Source: Colwellia sp. Arc7-635
GTDB taxonomy: Bacteria > Pseudomonadota > Gammaproteobacteria > Enterobacterales > Alteromonadaceae
Reading direction: 5' to 3'
NCBI RefSeq assembly: GCF_003971255.1
Contig: NZ_CP034660.1
Span: forward strand, 744,001-808,000
Length of the DNA: 64,000 nt
Positions 17,377 to 27,086 of this stretch are shown here, one piece after another. Every line of letters starts with the position of its first letter. Position 1 is the stretch's first letter. Under the pieces are notes generated by a model, which saw nothing but the letters and a program-made list of their open reading frames with translations, was not told the DNA's origin and ran no database searches. The translations under genes were made by a program, and so were the position numbers.

Positions 17377-19968
17377 ATGTTAACTGATGCTTGTAACACT
17401 ATGACCCAGCCAACCAAAAACCTGCCCATCGAAGATATTAAAGCTGATGTTATTCTCGCACTAAAACAGCACCAAACGTTATTGTTAACCGCGCCTCCTG
17501 GGGCTGGTAAATCAACCTGCTTACCGCTTTGGTTACTGGATTTACCTTGCCTGTCAGGTCAGAAAATATATTTATTGCAGCCTCGACGTTTAGCTGCAAA
17601 AAATATTGCCAGTTATCTGTCAAAGCAATTGGGCGAACCGGTCGGTGCAACGGTTGGTTATCGATTACGTAATGAAAGTAAAGTATCAAAAAATACTCGA
17701 TTAGAAGTGATCACCGAAGGAATTTTTACGCAAATAATTCAACACGATGCTGAATTGTCTGACTGTGGTTTAGTGGTATTTGACGAGTTTCATGAACGTT
17801 CGCTTAATGCGGATTTAGCTTTTGCCTTAACACGTGATATTCAACAAGGTTTAAGAGAAGATTTAAAAATCCTTTTGATGTCGGCGACCTTAGCTACTGA
17901 GGCGATAAATCAGCAGTTACCTGACGCTATAGCACTAGAAAGTAAAGGGCGCAGTTATCCGGTCGATATTAGTTATCAAGCCGCAAGTAATAGCCACTTT
18001 TGGCGCGAACATGCGCTGTCAGTATTAAAGCCCCTCGTGAACGCTCACCAGGGCTCAATATTAGTGTTTTTACCCGGCACAGGGGATATCCGTTATTTAG
18101 CTGAGCAGTTACAACCACTTATGCCATCATGCATGGCGTTGTGTCCCTTATATGGTGAGTTATCCTTGCAACAGCAGCAGCAAGCGATTGCGCCAACACC
18201 ACAAGGGCAATATAAGTTGGTATTGGCAACCAATATTGCAGAAACCAGCTTGACGATAGAGGGCGTTGATTTAGTTATTGATTCTGGTTTAGAAAATGTC
18301 GCTATATATGATGTACAAACACTGAATAACAAACTTACTCAGCGTGGTATAGCTAAAGCATCGGCCATTCAACGTGCTGGGCGAGCAGGGCGTTTACAAG
18401 CCGGACATTGTATTCGTTTATATAGTAAAGATGATTTCGAACGCAGAAACGAGCAAAGCGGCAGTGAAATTCAACAAGCTGATTTACTGCCTATGCTGAT
18501 GGAAGTAGCAAGGTGGGGAGCAAGTGGCTGCACACAATTGCCGATGATTGAAATGCCTAATGCTAAAAGAGAAGCCTTAGCTTGGCAGGAACTAATCGAC
18601 TTAACGTTAGTTTCGCAGCAGCACCAGTTAACAGCGCAAGGCAAAATCGCTGCAGCTTTTCCTTGTCATCCTAGATTCGCTAAAATGTTGCTATCAGCAG
18701 CACAGTTTGAAGAAAGTGAACACGGTGAGCATTTGTTAACGCTGGCTTGTATTTATGCCGCATTATTAGAAGAACGCGATATTTTTGGTGCTGAACAACG
18801 CCAAGGTAACTGCGATATAACCCAGCGCGTTGCGCAGCTTTTACAGCAAGCTAAAAAGCCACAGCACCAACGAATTATTCAACAAGCTCAGCGCTTATTT
18901 CGTATGGCGACGCAGCAAGCTCAGCAGCCTAGCCATACAGAAAAACGTTTCTGTAATAATGCTGCGCAGCTGCCATTACAGTGTAGCGGCTTATTACTTC
19001 TGCTTGCTTATCCTGAACGCTTAGCCAAACAAAGAGATCATCAAGGCAACTATTTAACCGCTTATGGTAAAGGTGTTGTTATGAACGATAACGACGCTTT
19101 GGCAGACAAAGAATACATTGTGGCTGTGCAGTTTTTTCAGCGCCAGCAATCTTTAGCGATTGCCTTAGCCGCTGAAATTAGCTTATCCCAAGCACTTGCT
19201 TGGCAGGTGGTTGAACTGGCAACGAATACACATTTGTTATTTGATAATAAACAAAATCGTATACGTTCTGCTGATCAACAAGTTATCGGCTCACTGGTGA
19301 TCAGTGAAGAAAATACTACGAAGACGTTAGCACCTGAGTTATTGATATCGTGTTGGTGCCAACAAATTAGAAAGCGCGGTTTGAGCTGGCTTAAATTTGA
19401 TGAAAAAATGCAGTCTTTGTTGTTACGCTGGCGCTGGCTTAATCAAGCACAAACACATGTCGGCTTTCCTGATGTTAGCGAAGCCCATTTACTCAATAGT
19501 TTAGAACAGTGGCTTGGCCCATATTTAACTGACATAACGAGTAAAGCGCAGCTTGATAAACTCAATTTTTCAGAGTTACTACTCGCTCAATTAAGTTATC
19601 AACAACAGCAATTATTTAACCAGTTAGCCCCCAGTTACTTTACCGGACCAACTGGGCGTAAAGGTAAAATTCGCTACAGTGTTGAGCAAGCTCCGATTGT
19701 TTCTTTACCTATGCAAGAGTTATATGGGGTTAGCGTCACGCCATCAGTAGGTGATGGTCAGCACAATAAGCAAGTCGCCTTGATTATTGAACTGTTGTCG
19801 CCAGCGCAGCGACCGATTCAAATAACACAAGATTTAGTCGCTTTTTGGCAAGGCAGTTACCGTGAAGTACAAAAGGATATGAAATCAAAATATCCCAAAC
19901 ATTTCTGGCCGGATGACCCTGGAAATGCTCAAGCAACTAGAAAAACTAAGCGAAATATCACAACATAA
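17377..19968 (+). CDS. hrpB: ATP-dependent helicase HrpB
   Basis: A DEAH-box helicase of unsettled role in bacteria. The protein has up to 863 residues; the ATG at 17401 is another possible start, and neither has a clear ribosome site. Motifs: APPGAGKST near 48-56, LQPRRLAA, DEFHERS near 136-142, LLMSATLA, TNIAETSLTI, and QRAGRAGR near 330. The C-terminal HrpB region with FTGPTGRKGKIRYSVEQAP and the final SKYPKHFWPDDP are hallmarks of HrpB over HrpA. It is divergent from thpR and followed by a hairpin. Confidence 0.93.
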   Translation: MLTDACNTMTQPTKNLPIEDIKADVILALKQHQTLLLTAPPGAGKSTCLPLWLLDLPCLSGQKIYLLQPRRLAAKNIASYLSKQLGEPVGATVGYRLRNESKVSKNTRLEVITEGIFTQIIQHDAELSDCGLVVFDEFHERSLNADLAFALTRDIQQGLREDLKILLMSATLATEAINQQLPDAIALESKGRSYPVDISYQAASNSHFWREHALSVLKPLVNAHQGSILVFLPGTGDIRYLAEQLQPLMPSCMALCPLYGELSLQQQQQAIAPTPQGQYKLVLATNIAETSLTIEGVDLVIDSGLENVAIYDVQTLNNKLTQRGIAKASAIQRAGRAGRLQAGHCIRLYSKDDFERRNEQSGSEIQQADLLPMLMEVARWGASGCTQLPMIEMPNAKREALAWQELIDLTLVSQQHQLTAQGKIAAAFPCHPRFAKMLLSAAQFEESEHGEHLLTLACIYAALLEERDIFGAEQRQGNCDITQRVAQLLQQAKKPQHQRIIQQAQRLFRMATQQAQQPSHTEKRFCNNAAQLPLQCSGLLLLLAYPERLAKQRDHQGNYLTAYGKGVVMNDNDALADKEYIVAVQFFQRQQSLAIALAAEISLSQALAWQVVELATNTHLLFDNKQNRIRSADQQVIGSLVISEENTTKTLAPELLISCWCQQIRKRGLSWLKFDEKMQSLLLRWRWLNQAQTHVGFPDVSEAHLLNSLEQWLGPYLTDITSKAQLDKLNFSELLLAQLSYQQQQLFNQLAPSYFTGPTGRKGKIRYSVEQAPIVSLPMQELYGVSVTPSVGDGQHNKQVALIIELLSPAQRPIQITQDLVAFWQGSYREVQKDMKSKYPKHFWPDDPGNAQATRKTKRNITT

Positions 19969-20749
19969 GTTTGTCATTTAGCGGTTTAAGTTTAGGTACT
20001 TAAAAGTACCTAAACTAATGTTCAAAACTCTTTGAAACAGCGATGAGGATGATTCGAGTGATTTACTTCCCTTTAACTGACAAATTCCGAATTATTGTCA
20101 AGCGCTAGTGTGTCACACGTGATATCAGTTTAGCCTATCGCATGGCGTGTAAAATACAAGCGGGACTAGTGTGTGCTAATTATTATCAAATATATCCTCA
20201 TACACACAGTCTTTGGCGGCTATAAGAAGTAGCCGTTGGTTGTGAAACGTATAAAGTGGCGTTAGAACACTAACAGTAAACCAATAATTTATTGGTTTAC
20301 TGTATAAATTACACATGCAAACCTGTCTGGTTTTTCTAGTGTTCAGACTCAATTGGCCAACAAAAATGGCACGATAAAAACAACACTGGTGTCATGCTTA
20401 CTTATTTTCATTCATCTGTGAGTGGCCACAAATTTAGCTTGTTCGATAGTTAGAAGAGAGATTAAACTAATACTCGCTAATAAAAAAAGGATTTTTTTTG
20501 GGCAATAGCTAGTCAATTTTGTACTAAATAGATAACCATCATCGAACTATTAAAAATAGAGGGGGCATCGTAAATATATAGTAAATACATGACCTATCAT
20601 TGAGTTTTAGTGTCAGATACTTTTACATGCGTTCTTATATTTAAGGTTTTTATTTGTTTAAGTTTTTGTTTTTGTTTGTTTTTTGTTTCTTGGTTCGATT
20701 TGTGCATATTCTCATGAAACTAATTATTAAATTTAGCAAGGAAGTAAGT
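19969..20749. other. Intergenic region with two perfect hairpins
   Basis: No gene is seen in this 780-bp gap between hrpB and the PEP-CTERM gene. It holds an 11-bp stem with 4-nt loop at 19990-20015 (likely hrpB terminator) and a 12-bp stem at 20274-20302 (CAGTAAACCAAT and its complement, 5-nt loop). The last 100 bp are very T-rich. An in-frame upstream extension of the PEP-CTERM gene to 20654 reads as poor, phenylalanine-rich sequence and is not taken as coding. Confidence 0.5.
19990..20015 (+). terminator. Hairpin after hrpB
   Basis: A perfect 11-bp stem (19990-20000 with 20005-20015) around a TAAA loop starts 22 nt after the hrpB stop. No T-tract follows. Confidence 0.5.
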
Positions 20750-21355
20750 ATGAAAAAAATTATTTTAGGTTTATTTATGCTGTTTGGCCTAAACATTTCA
20801 GCAAATGCGGCACACATTGATCAACTAGGTATTAACATCACGTTAGTCAGTAGTGATGGCAATGGTAATTTTAGTGTTTTATATCAAGAATATTTTGGTG
20901 CTGATGGTTGGATGTGGGAACGTGACAATAGCGGGTTATGGAATAGCACTTACAGTGCATCTCTTACAGCTTCATTAGCTTCAGGTACAGGCTCACTGTC
21001 TAATCCTGGTCGTTTTACCACTTTATTTGATGGCATAACCGATTTAAATGCTATTGAAACGGCAGGTTTTGGTGTTGGACAGATAAATACTCACTTCGTT
21101 AATGATACTAGCGATGCTGCTCGTTATAGTGCTGTCTTAGATTTTAATATTGCTAATTTTGATAATTCACAATCATACTTGGTTAACGTAAGCGCTGACG
21201 ACTGTTGTTTTGTTAGTGGAAATGGTAATACATCTTTTGATGGGCAACTACAATTTGATATCACTCAAGTAGTTGATGTACCTGAGCCAACAACTTTAGG
21301 TATTATGTTATTCGCAACGTTAGGATTATTTGGACGTCGATTTATTCAAAAGTAA
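20750..21355 (+). CDS. PEP-CTERM sorting-domain exported protein
   Basis: A secreted protein of 201 residues handled by the exosortase/PEP-CTERM system. The ATG at 20750 has AAGGAAG upstream and starts a signal peptide (MKKIILGLFMLFGLNISANA, cleavage near residue 20). The middle is rich in Ser, Gly, Asn and Asp with predicted beta structure. The C-terminus has VPEPTTLG, a hydrophobic helix (IMLFATLGLF) and a basic end (GRRFIQK), the tripartite sorting signal. No exosortase or polysaccharide genes are in the window. The gene and the TPR-SOD gene are on the same strand, but a strong terminator lies between them. Confidence 0.85.
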   Translation: MKKIILGLFMLFGLNISANAAHIDQLGINITLVSSDGNGNFSVLYQEYFGADGWMWERDNSGLWNSTYSASLTASLASGTGSLSNPGRFTTLFDGITDLNAIETAGFGVGQINTHFVNDTSDAARYSAVLDFNIANFDNSQSYLVNVSADDCCFVSGNGNTSFDGQLQFDITQVVDVPEPTTLGIMLFATLGLFGRRFIQK

Positions 21356-21368
21356 ATCATAGTTAATA

Positions 21369-21400
21369 TAAAAAAGGTGGTTTAAAACCACCTTTTTTTA
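21369..21400 (+). terminator. Rho-independent terminator of the PEP-CTERM gene
   Basis: The stem AAAAAAGGTGGTTT pairs with AAACCACCTTTTTT around a short A-rich loop, ending in a T-run, 14 nt after the stop codon. Confidence 0.88.
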
Positions 21401-21434
21401 TTTGTAAATTTTATTGGTAAATAAGGAGCATTAG

Positions 21435-22844
21435 GTGAATTTTTTTAGAATATCATTCGTTATTATTATTTTTTTAAGTAACACCACTTTTGCAGATATT
21501 ATTAATGTATCACCCGAAGATATAATTAAAAATTCGAGTAATGAAACCGTTAATGAACAACAATTTTTACAAGACTTGAGTAGTAAAATTGAAGAGTTAT
21601 TAGCAAAAAAGAAAAACATTCAAGCTATTGAACTGGCAAAAACATCTGCATTACAGGCGCCTCAATCAGTAAAAACACAGTTTTTTTATGTGTCACTTTT
21701 AGTCTTTTTAGAAGAAAAACAACAGGCATTACAGCAGTTAAGTATTTTAAAGGAGCGCTTCCCCAATAACGGTAAAGCGTTTTTTATGTCTTCGGTATTG
21801 CAATGGCAAGAAGGAAAAAGTGAGCTAGCTATTGCTGATATGGTTACAGCTACAGCATTGTCACCTTCAGAATTAAAATATTGGCTAATGTTATCTCAAA
21901 TGAATCATGATGGAGAAGGACATGGGTTAAATGTGCATAAAGGCTCGTTAGAAGCACTGCTTTCTGCTGAACAATACCATGAAAATAATACCGATCTACT
22001 CTATAGAATAGCTGCAACTTACGATGAAGAGAGTAAATCACCTCAGGCTTTATCTTACTACGCAAAAGTATTAACGATAATGCCCGAGCATAATGATGCT
22101 AATATAGCCTCAGCAATTAATACTCTGAAAATGGATCCTAATGCTGATGTTTCAAGATGGCAAGAAAATACAAAATCAAACGTCTATCGTCTATATATCA
22201 AAGGGGTTAAGCTAGTTTATCAAGGTGATTTTGAGCAAGCTTTACAAACGTTGCAAAGCATACAAAGTGAGCTAACTAACAATGGTCATCTAGATTATTA
22301 CTTAGCGAAAGCAAAGCTAGAGTTACATCATAATAGCCAAGCAGTCAATTTTGCGAATTCTGCTATCAGTAAAGGTGTTTTTCCAAGTGAACAAAATGAG
22401 CTGATAAAACTCATTGCGTCATCAAAAGCCGCTTCGATTACTTTTCCTATGCATAGAATTAGCCTTCAAGGGCTAGATGAGTCTATAGGTAGTATTGATA
22501 TTATTGAATTATCAAAAGGTATTGTGATTAAGCCAACATTGTCAGGTTTAGCTTCGGGGAGTCATGGTTTTCATGTTCACCAGGAGGGCACATGTGATAA
22601 CGTTATTGTCGATGGAAAGAATGTAGCGGGAGGCATGGCTAAAGGTCATTATATGGGGCATCAACATCATGGTTCTCCAGCGGGGGATTTACCTAATATT
22701 GTCTTCGATAAACAATATGTTGCAAAAGAAGCTTTTTTTGCTCCACAATTGACTCTTGATGAAGTCAAAGGCCGTTCATTTATGATTCATGCGTTAGCCA
22801 CAAAAGATGCCAATTTGAGAATTGCTTGTGGTGTCGCTAAATAA
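21435..22844 (+). CDS. Exported TPR protein with C-terminal Cu/Zn superoxide dismutase-like domain
   Basis: A 469-residue protein starting at a GTG with AAGGAG 6 nt upstream. Residues 1-20 are a signal peptide (IIIFLSNTTFA). Residues about 40-330 are helical TPR-like repeats (paired helices with Ala/Gly at TPR positions, for example 60-75, 96-110, 185-220). Residues about 336-469 resemble SodC: GFHVH (His380, His382), GTC (Cys387), GHY (His405), a His cluster 409-412, GDLP (Asp418), FMIHAL (His452) and RIACGVAK (Cys465). The copper ligands and disulfide cysteines are in place. The zinc subloop between His405 and Asp418 is about 7 residues shorter than in E. coli SodC, and the electrostatic loop after His452 is reduced. 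It may therefore bind copper without normal zinc, or only be SOD-like. Confidence 0.78.
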   Translation: MNFFRISFVIIIFLSNTTFADIINVSPEDIIKNSSNETVNEQQFLQDLSSKIEELLAKKKNIQAIELAKTSALQAPQSVKTQFFYVSLLVFLEEKQQALQQLSILKERFPNNGKAFFMSSVLQWQEGKSELAIADMVTATALSPSELKYWLMLSQMNHDGEGHGLNVHKGSLEALLSAEQYHENNTDLLYRIAATYDEESKSPQALSYYAKVLTIMPEHNDANIASAINTLKMDPNADVSRWQENTKSNVYRLYIKGVKLVYQGDFEQALQTLQSIQSELTNNGHLDYYLAKAKLELHHNSQAVNFANSAISKGVFPSEQNELIKLIASSKAASITFPMHRISLQGLDESIGSIDIIELSKGIVIKPTLSGLASGSHGFHVHQEGTCDNVIVDGKNVAGGMAKGHYMGHQHHGSPAGDLPNIVFDKQYVAKEAFFAPQLTLDEVKGRSFMIHALATKDANLRIACGVAK

Positions 22845-23109
22845 CAGACGTAGATTGGTTGAATTAATAAGCCTTTCTACTGATATGTCGTTAAGCTTAA
22901 TAACCCGAGTTAAATACTTTAGATTGTAGCCGCACTTCACTAAATTTTTTTCAAACGATCTACTGAAGTGCTGGATTATTTATTGCTGTCTTCATGTGAT
23001 GATAGCGATAAAATTAGCGATTGCCGTTAAGTTATAACCATATAGCTAAGTCAGCGCGGTAATAGCAAGTTCGGTGAATGTTAAACAGAAAATCAATTAT
23101 AGTTGTTTG

Positions 23110-24024
23110 CTATAGTTGCTTATTATAGTTCGCCACCACTCTCATTGCTTGCGCAAGAACATCCTTATCGCCATCTAACCAATGAATTTTCGTACCATTG
23201 CGCTCTAAGCGACGTAGCCACGTGTCCTGTTTTTTAGAGAATTGATGAATTGCAGAGTTAAGTTTCTGGAAACAGTCATTTTTCGTCAACTGACCCTGTA
23301 AATGTTGTGCGATAAATCGATACTCTAGTCCGTAAAAATATAAAGTTTCCCAACTAACGCCTTGTGCGTGTAACTGTTGTACTTCTTCTATTAGGCCTTG
23401 TTCCATCCGCACTTTTAGACGTTCTGTTATGCGCTGACGAATAACTTCTCTTGGCCATTTTATGGCAAATACTAGCGGCTTCAGTGCTGGGAAGTCATTG
23501 ATTTGGTCGTGCGCGTCTTGTTCGCCTTGGGCAATTTCTATAGCACGTACTAAGCGATCACGTTCGATAAGGTCGGTGGTGTTATGCAAATTAGGTTTAA
23601 GTTGTGTTAATTTTTGCGTTAATTGTTCATGGCTCAAGGTGGCTAATGATGCGCGTAGTTCAGTATTTTCAGGTACTTCGATTAATCGATAACCTTTCAA
23701 TATTGAATCAACATAAAGCGCAGAGCCACCAGCCATAATGGCTAGCTTGTTTTGTTGGCTGATTTTTTCATAGGCGTCGATTACATGTTGCTGAAAATCA
23801 AAAATATTATATTCATAGCCAGGATCAACAATATCAATTAAGTGATGCTTGATGTCTTGATATTCATCGAGGTCTTTACCGCTGCCAATATCTAAACCAC
23901 GATAGACCTGTCGAGAATCGGCTGAGATGATTTCGCCATTGAGCATTTTGGCCAATTCCACCGCCAGTTTAGTTTTTCCTGACGCTGTTGAACCCAGTAC
24001 AACGAGCATATTAAATGCAGACAT
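23110..24024 (-). CDS. miaA: tRNA dimethylallyltransferase-type protein (MiaA family)
   Basis: Transfers the isoprenoid group of DMAPP to N6 of A37 in tRNAs reading UNN codons. The 304-residue protein has the P-loop VLGSTASGKTKLA near 10-22, EIISADSRQVYRGLDIGSGKD near 31-51, AGGSALYVDSILKG near 98-111, and the ALKPLVFAIKWPRE and GVSWETLYFYGLEYRF segments. The usual DIGTAKP is replaced by DIGSGKD, and the gene is not next to hfq. It may therefore be a second, divergent MiaA rather than the standard copy, which the window cannot show. It is divergent from mrcB. Confidence 0.82.
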   Translation of the reverse strand: MSAFNMLVVLGSTASGKTKLAVELAKMLNGEIISADSRQVYRGLDIGSGKDLDEYQDIKHHLIDIVDPGYEYNIFDFQQHVIDAYEKISQQNKLAIMAGGSALYVDSILKGYRLIEVPENTELRASLATLSHEQLTQKLTQLKPNLHNTTDLIERDRLVRAIEIAQGEQDAHDQINDFPALKPLVFAIKWPREVIRQRITERLKVRMEQGLIEEVQQLHAQGVSWETLYFYGLEYRFIAQHLQGQLTKNDCFQKLNSAIHQFSKKQDTWLRRLERNGTKIHWLDGDKDVLAQAMRVVANYNKQL

Positions 24025-24203
24025 GGTTAACCTATAGATATTGATGAAAAAATAAAGTCTGAATTATACCAAAGAGATTAATTGTATTGTACAACTTAGC
24101 GCAATTGTCGCTAACTTAGGTCAAAAATGATCATTAGTGATATAGTGTTAGCTAGATTATTATAAAGACCTGCTCGCATAACTTAGAGGCATTTTACGTA
24201 ACA

Positions 24204-26603
24204 ATGACGGCAAAAAAAACTTCTCAAACAACCGCTAAAAAAACCAATAGTGCTAAATCAAAAGCCGATAAAGCAACTAAAGCAAACAAAGCCGCGAAAG
24301 TAAATTCACCTGTGGATCATAGCCGTGACAGCAAGGTGAAAAGAATGACCCGTTGGCTGTTCTGGTTGATGGTAAAAATGACCGTTATCGTACTTTTTGT
24401 GCTGTTCGTTTATAGCATTTATCTTGATGGTAAGGTACGTGATAAGTTTGAAGGTCAACGTTGGCAGGTACCTGTACAAGTATTTGGTACTGTTGAGGAG
24501 TATGGTCTCGGTAGTAAGTTAACGATCGCTAACTTAAAACAAGGTTTAATCGCTAATCGCTACAAAAAAGTGACGAATGTGCAACGCCCCGGCGAATTCG
24601 CATTGTCAAAAAATCGCGCCATTATCTATCGTCGCGCCTTTGATTTTGGTGGTGGTATTGAGGCCGCGCAACAACTGACTATTGATATTAGTAACAATAA
24701 AGTTGCAGCGTTATACCTAAATGATCAGCGTGTTGAGCAACTGCGGTTAGAGCCATTGTTGTTGGATAGAATTTTACCCGAAAGTAAAGAAGATCGGGTC
24801 TTAGTGTCATTACAAGCCGTACCTGAAAAACTATTAGACACCTTGTTGCTAGTGGAAGATAGAGAGTTTTATTTTCATTATGGGGTTTCACCTTTGGGCA
24901 TTTTGCGAGCACTGTATCAGAACTTGCTAGCAGGGCGAACGGTGCAAGGGGGCAGTACGTTAACGCAACAGCTAGTTAAAAATATGTTTTTAACCCGTGA
25001 TAAAACCTTATGGCGAAAAGCTAATGAAGCCATCATGGCACTGATTCTGGAATATCGTTATAGCAAAGATCAATTATTAGAAGCTTATATCAATGAAGTT
25101 TACTTAGGCCAACATTATGCGAATGGCATTTATGGCTTTGGTTTAGCCGCAGAGTTTTATTTTGGTAAGTCGGTACAGTCGCTTAATTCGGAACAAATGG
25201 CGATGTTGGTTGGTCAGGTAAAAGGACCAAGTTATTACGACCCTTGGCGCTTTCCGGAGCGCACCGTTGAACGACGAGATTTAGTGCTACGTTTGATGTA
25301 TCAACAAGAAATTATTTCTCAGCGTGAGTTTGAACAAGCGTTAGAGTCACCGTTATCGATCAGAAAGAAACGTCGTTTAAGGCAACAAAAATTTCCTGCT
25401 TACCTGCAATTAGTTAAAGCTGAGTTATCACGACACTTGTCTGAATATCAGCAGCAATCTGGCGTGAGAGTATTTACCGGCTTTTCAATTAATCAACAAA
25501 TGGCACTACAGAAAAGTATTGACGAACAGCTACCGAACTTAGAAAAAAAATCAGGCTCTGATCTGCAAATAGCCATGGTGGTATCTGACTTTAAGTCGGG
25601 TGAGGTTCGTGCGTTAGTGGGCGGTAAAGAAGCAGGTTATGCTGGCTTTAACCGAGCATTGCATGCACAGCGACCTATTGGCTCTTTAATTAAACCAGCG
25701 GTTTTTCTTGGTGCCTTAGAGCGTTATCAGCGTTTTAATTTAGCGAGCTTGATTGATGATAAAGCGATTACATTGTCGAGTGAAGATGGCCAAGCATGGC
25801 GACCAAAAAATTATGATGGAAAGTATCGTGGCCAAGTGCATTTAATTGATGCTTTGGTGTCCAGTTTGAATGTGCCAACCGTAAATTTAGGCATGAAGTT
25901 AGGCTTAGATAATGTTGCTCAAGCTATTCATTTGTTAGGTTATCAAGATGATATTGTGACTCGGCCTTCAATGTTGCTGGGCTCATTAAACATGTCACCA
26001 ATGGAAATAAACCAACTTTATATTCCTCTTGCTAACCAAGGTGTGGCTGAAAAATCTCATGCGATTGAGCGTATTGTCAGCGCTCGTGGTGAAACGCTAT
26101 GGCAATTTAAAGCCTTAGAACAACAAATTATTTCAACACAAGCAGCTTACTTACTCGACTACGCTTTAAATAAAGTGACGGTGTCAGGCACGGCACGCTC
26201 ATTAACATGGCGGGTTAAAGACAAGCGTTTAGCGGGTAAAACAGGCACCACCAATGACTTAAGAGACAGTTGGTTTGTGGGTTATGACAATGATCTCTTG
26301 GTCACTACTTGGTTAGGGCGAGATGATAACAAGCCCACTAAGTTAACTGGTAGCAGCGGCGCATTAGTATTATTTGCTGACTTTATGAATAAAGTTGACG
26401 CGCAAAGTCGTCATGTAAATACCCCTGCGAGTGTCGAATTAGTGCGTTTTGATAATAAAAGTGGTCATGCGGTCGAGCAAGCCTGCGATAACTCACAGTT
26501 ATTGCCAGCGGTAACTACGGGCTTAATTTATGAAACACAATGCGAAAGAGACCCAGAGCAGTTAAAGAAAAAATCTTGGTTTGAAAAATTATTTGGTGAA
26601 TAA
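24204..26603 (+). CDS. mrcB: Penicillin-binding protein 1B (bifunctional glycosyltransferase/transpeptidase)
   Basis: A class A PBP that polymerises and cross-links peptidoglycan in the periplasm. The 799-residue protein begins with a Lys/Ala-rich cytoplasmic tail (1-45), then a membrane anchor (about 50-73). A UB2H-like domain follows, then the glycosyltransferase with catalytic Glu218 in EDREFYFHYG and GGSTLTQQLVKN. The transpeptidase has Ser494 in GSLIK, SSLNVP and KTGTTND. All catalytic motifs are present, and the length matches E. coli MrcB. Its activator in E. coli is LpoB; the LpoA gene downstream in this window serves PBP1A. Confidence 0.94.
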   Translation: MTAKKTSQTTAKKTNSAKSKADKATKANKAAKVNSPVDHSRDSKVKRMTRWLFWLMVKMTVIVLFVLFVYSIYLDGKVRDKFEGQRWQVPVQVFGTVEEYGLGSKLTIANLKQGLIANRYKKVTNVQRPGEFALSKNRAIIYRRAFDFGGGIEAAQQLTIDISNNKVAALYLNDQRVEQLRLEPLLLDRILPESKEDRVLVSLQAVPEKLLDTLLLVEDREFYFHYGVSPLGILRALYQNLLAGRTVQGGSTLTQQLVKNMFLTRDKTLWRKANEAIMALILEYRYSKDQLLEAYINEVYLGQHYANGIYGFGLAAEFYFGKSVQSLNSEQMAMLVGQVKGPSYYDPWRFPERTVERRDLVLRLMYQQEIISQREFEQALESPLSIRKKRRLRQQKFPAYLQLVKAELSRHLSEYQQQSGVRVFTGFSINQQMALQKSIDEQLPNLEKKSGSDLQIAMVVSDFKSGEVRALVGGKEAGYAGFNRALHAQRPIGSLIKPAVFLGALERYQRFNLASLIDDKAITLSSEDGQAWRPKNYDGKYRGQVHLIDALVSSLNVPTVNLGMKLGLDNVAQAIHLLGYQDDIVTRPSMLLGSLNMSPMEINQLYIPLANQGVAEKSHAIERIVSARGETLWQFKALEQQIISTQAAYLLDYALNKVTVSGTARSLTWRVKDKRLAGKTGTTNDLRDSWFVGYDNDLLVTTWLGRDDNKPTKLTGSSGALVLFADFMNKVDAQSRHVNTPASVELVRFDNKSGHAVEQACDNSQLLPAVTTGLIYETQCERDPEQLKKKSWFEKLFGE

Positions 26604-27086
26604 CATTCCTAGAATTAATGCAAGAGCTTAAGGCTGAGGCGTAAGTTATTTAGCCTAAAGCTCTGCTCCTAGATATCTGGATTCTGGATTTAAGTTTGAA
26701 ATTTTTAGTTTTAAACTGACCTTAAAGTTAAGGCCGAGCGTGAAAAAAAGTAGGCAGAAAGTTTATGACCTAACACAAGTTTGATTTTTAGCTAAAACGT
26801 TAAAAAATCTTTCTGTTAGGCCTACTAGGCCTTCACAGAACTATGCTTTTGCATGTTATCCATTCATCCATTTATTTATTCGTTCATTACAAGATGCCGT
26901 TACGCTAGATGTTGTTAAGTGATTATCGAATAACTAAGTCAATCATTGAGTGGGTTATTAAATAATTAAATAGATCGTTCAGCGGCTAAATACAGCAAAA
27001 AATTCATAAAAAAAAGCAAACCCATGGTTTGCTTTTTCATCTTTGTAATATGGTTTATATCACGAGTTTGTCAATACGTTTACGGT
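26604..27086. other. Intergenic region between mrcB and dolP
   Basis: The 483-bp gap between convergent genes shows no supported gene. Its only clear element is the terminator hairpin at 27008-27038. A loosely palindromic GTTAGGCCTACTAGGCCTTC lies near 26815-26834. Confidence 0.5.
27008..27038 (-). terminator. Terminator of the lpoA-yraN-diaA-dolP operon
   Basis: The stem AAAAAGCAAACC pairs with GGTTTGCTTTTT around CAT, with A/T runs on both sides. It lies about 50 bp after the dolP stop. Confidence 0.8.

Noticed and set aside
20654-20749. In-frame upstream extension of the PEP-CTERM gene
   Set aside because: It codes for Phe/Leu-rich sequence without a ribosome site, whereas the ATG at 20750 has AAGGAAG and a normal signal peptide.
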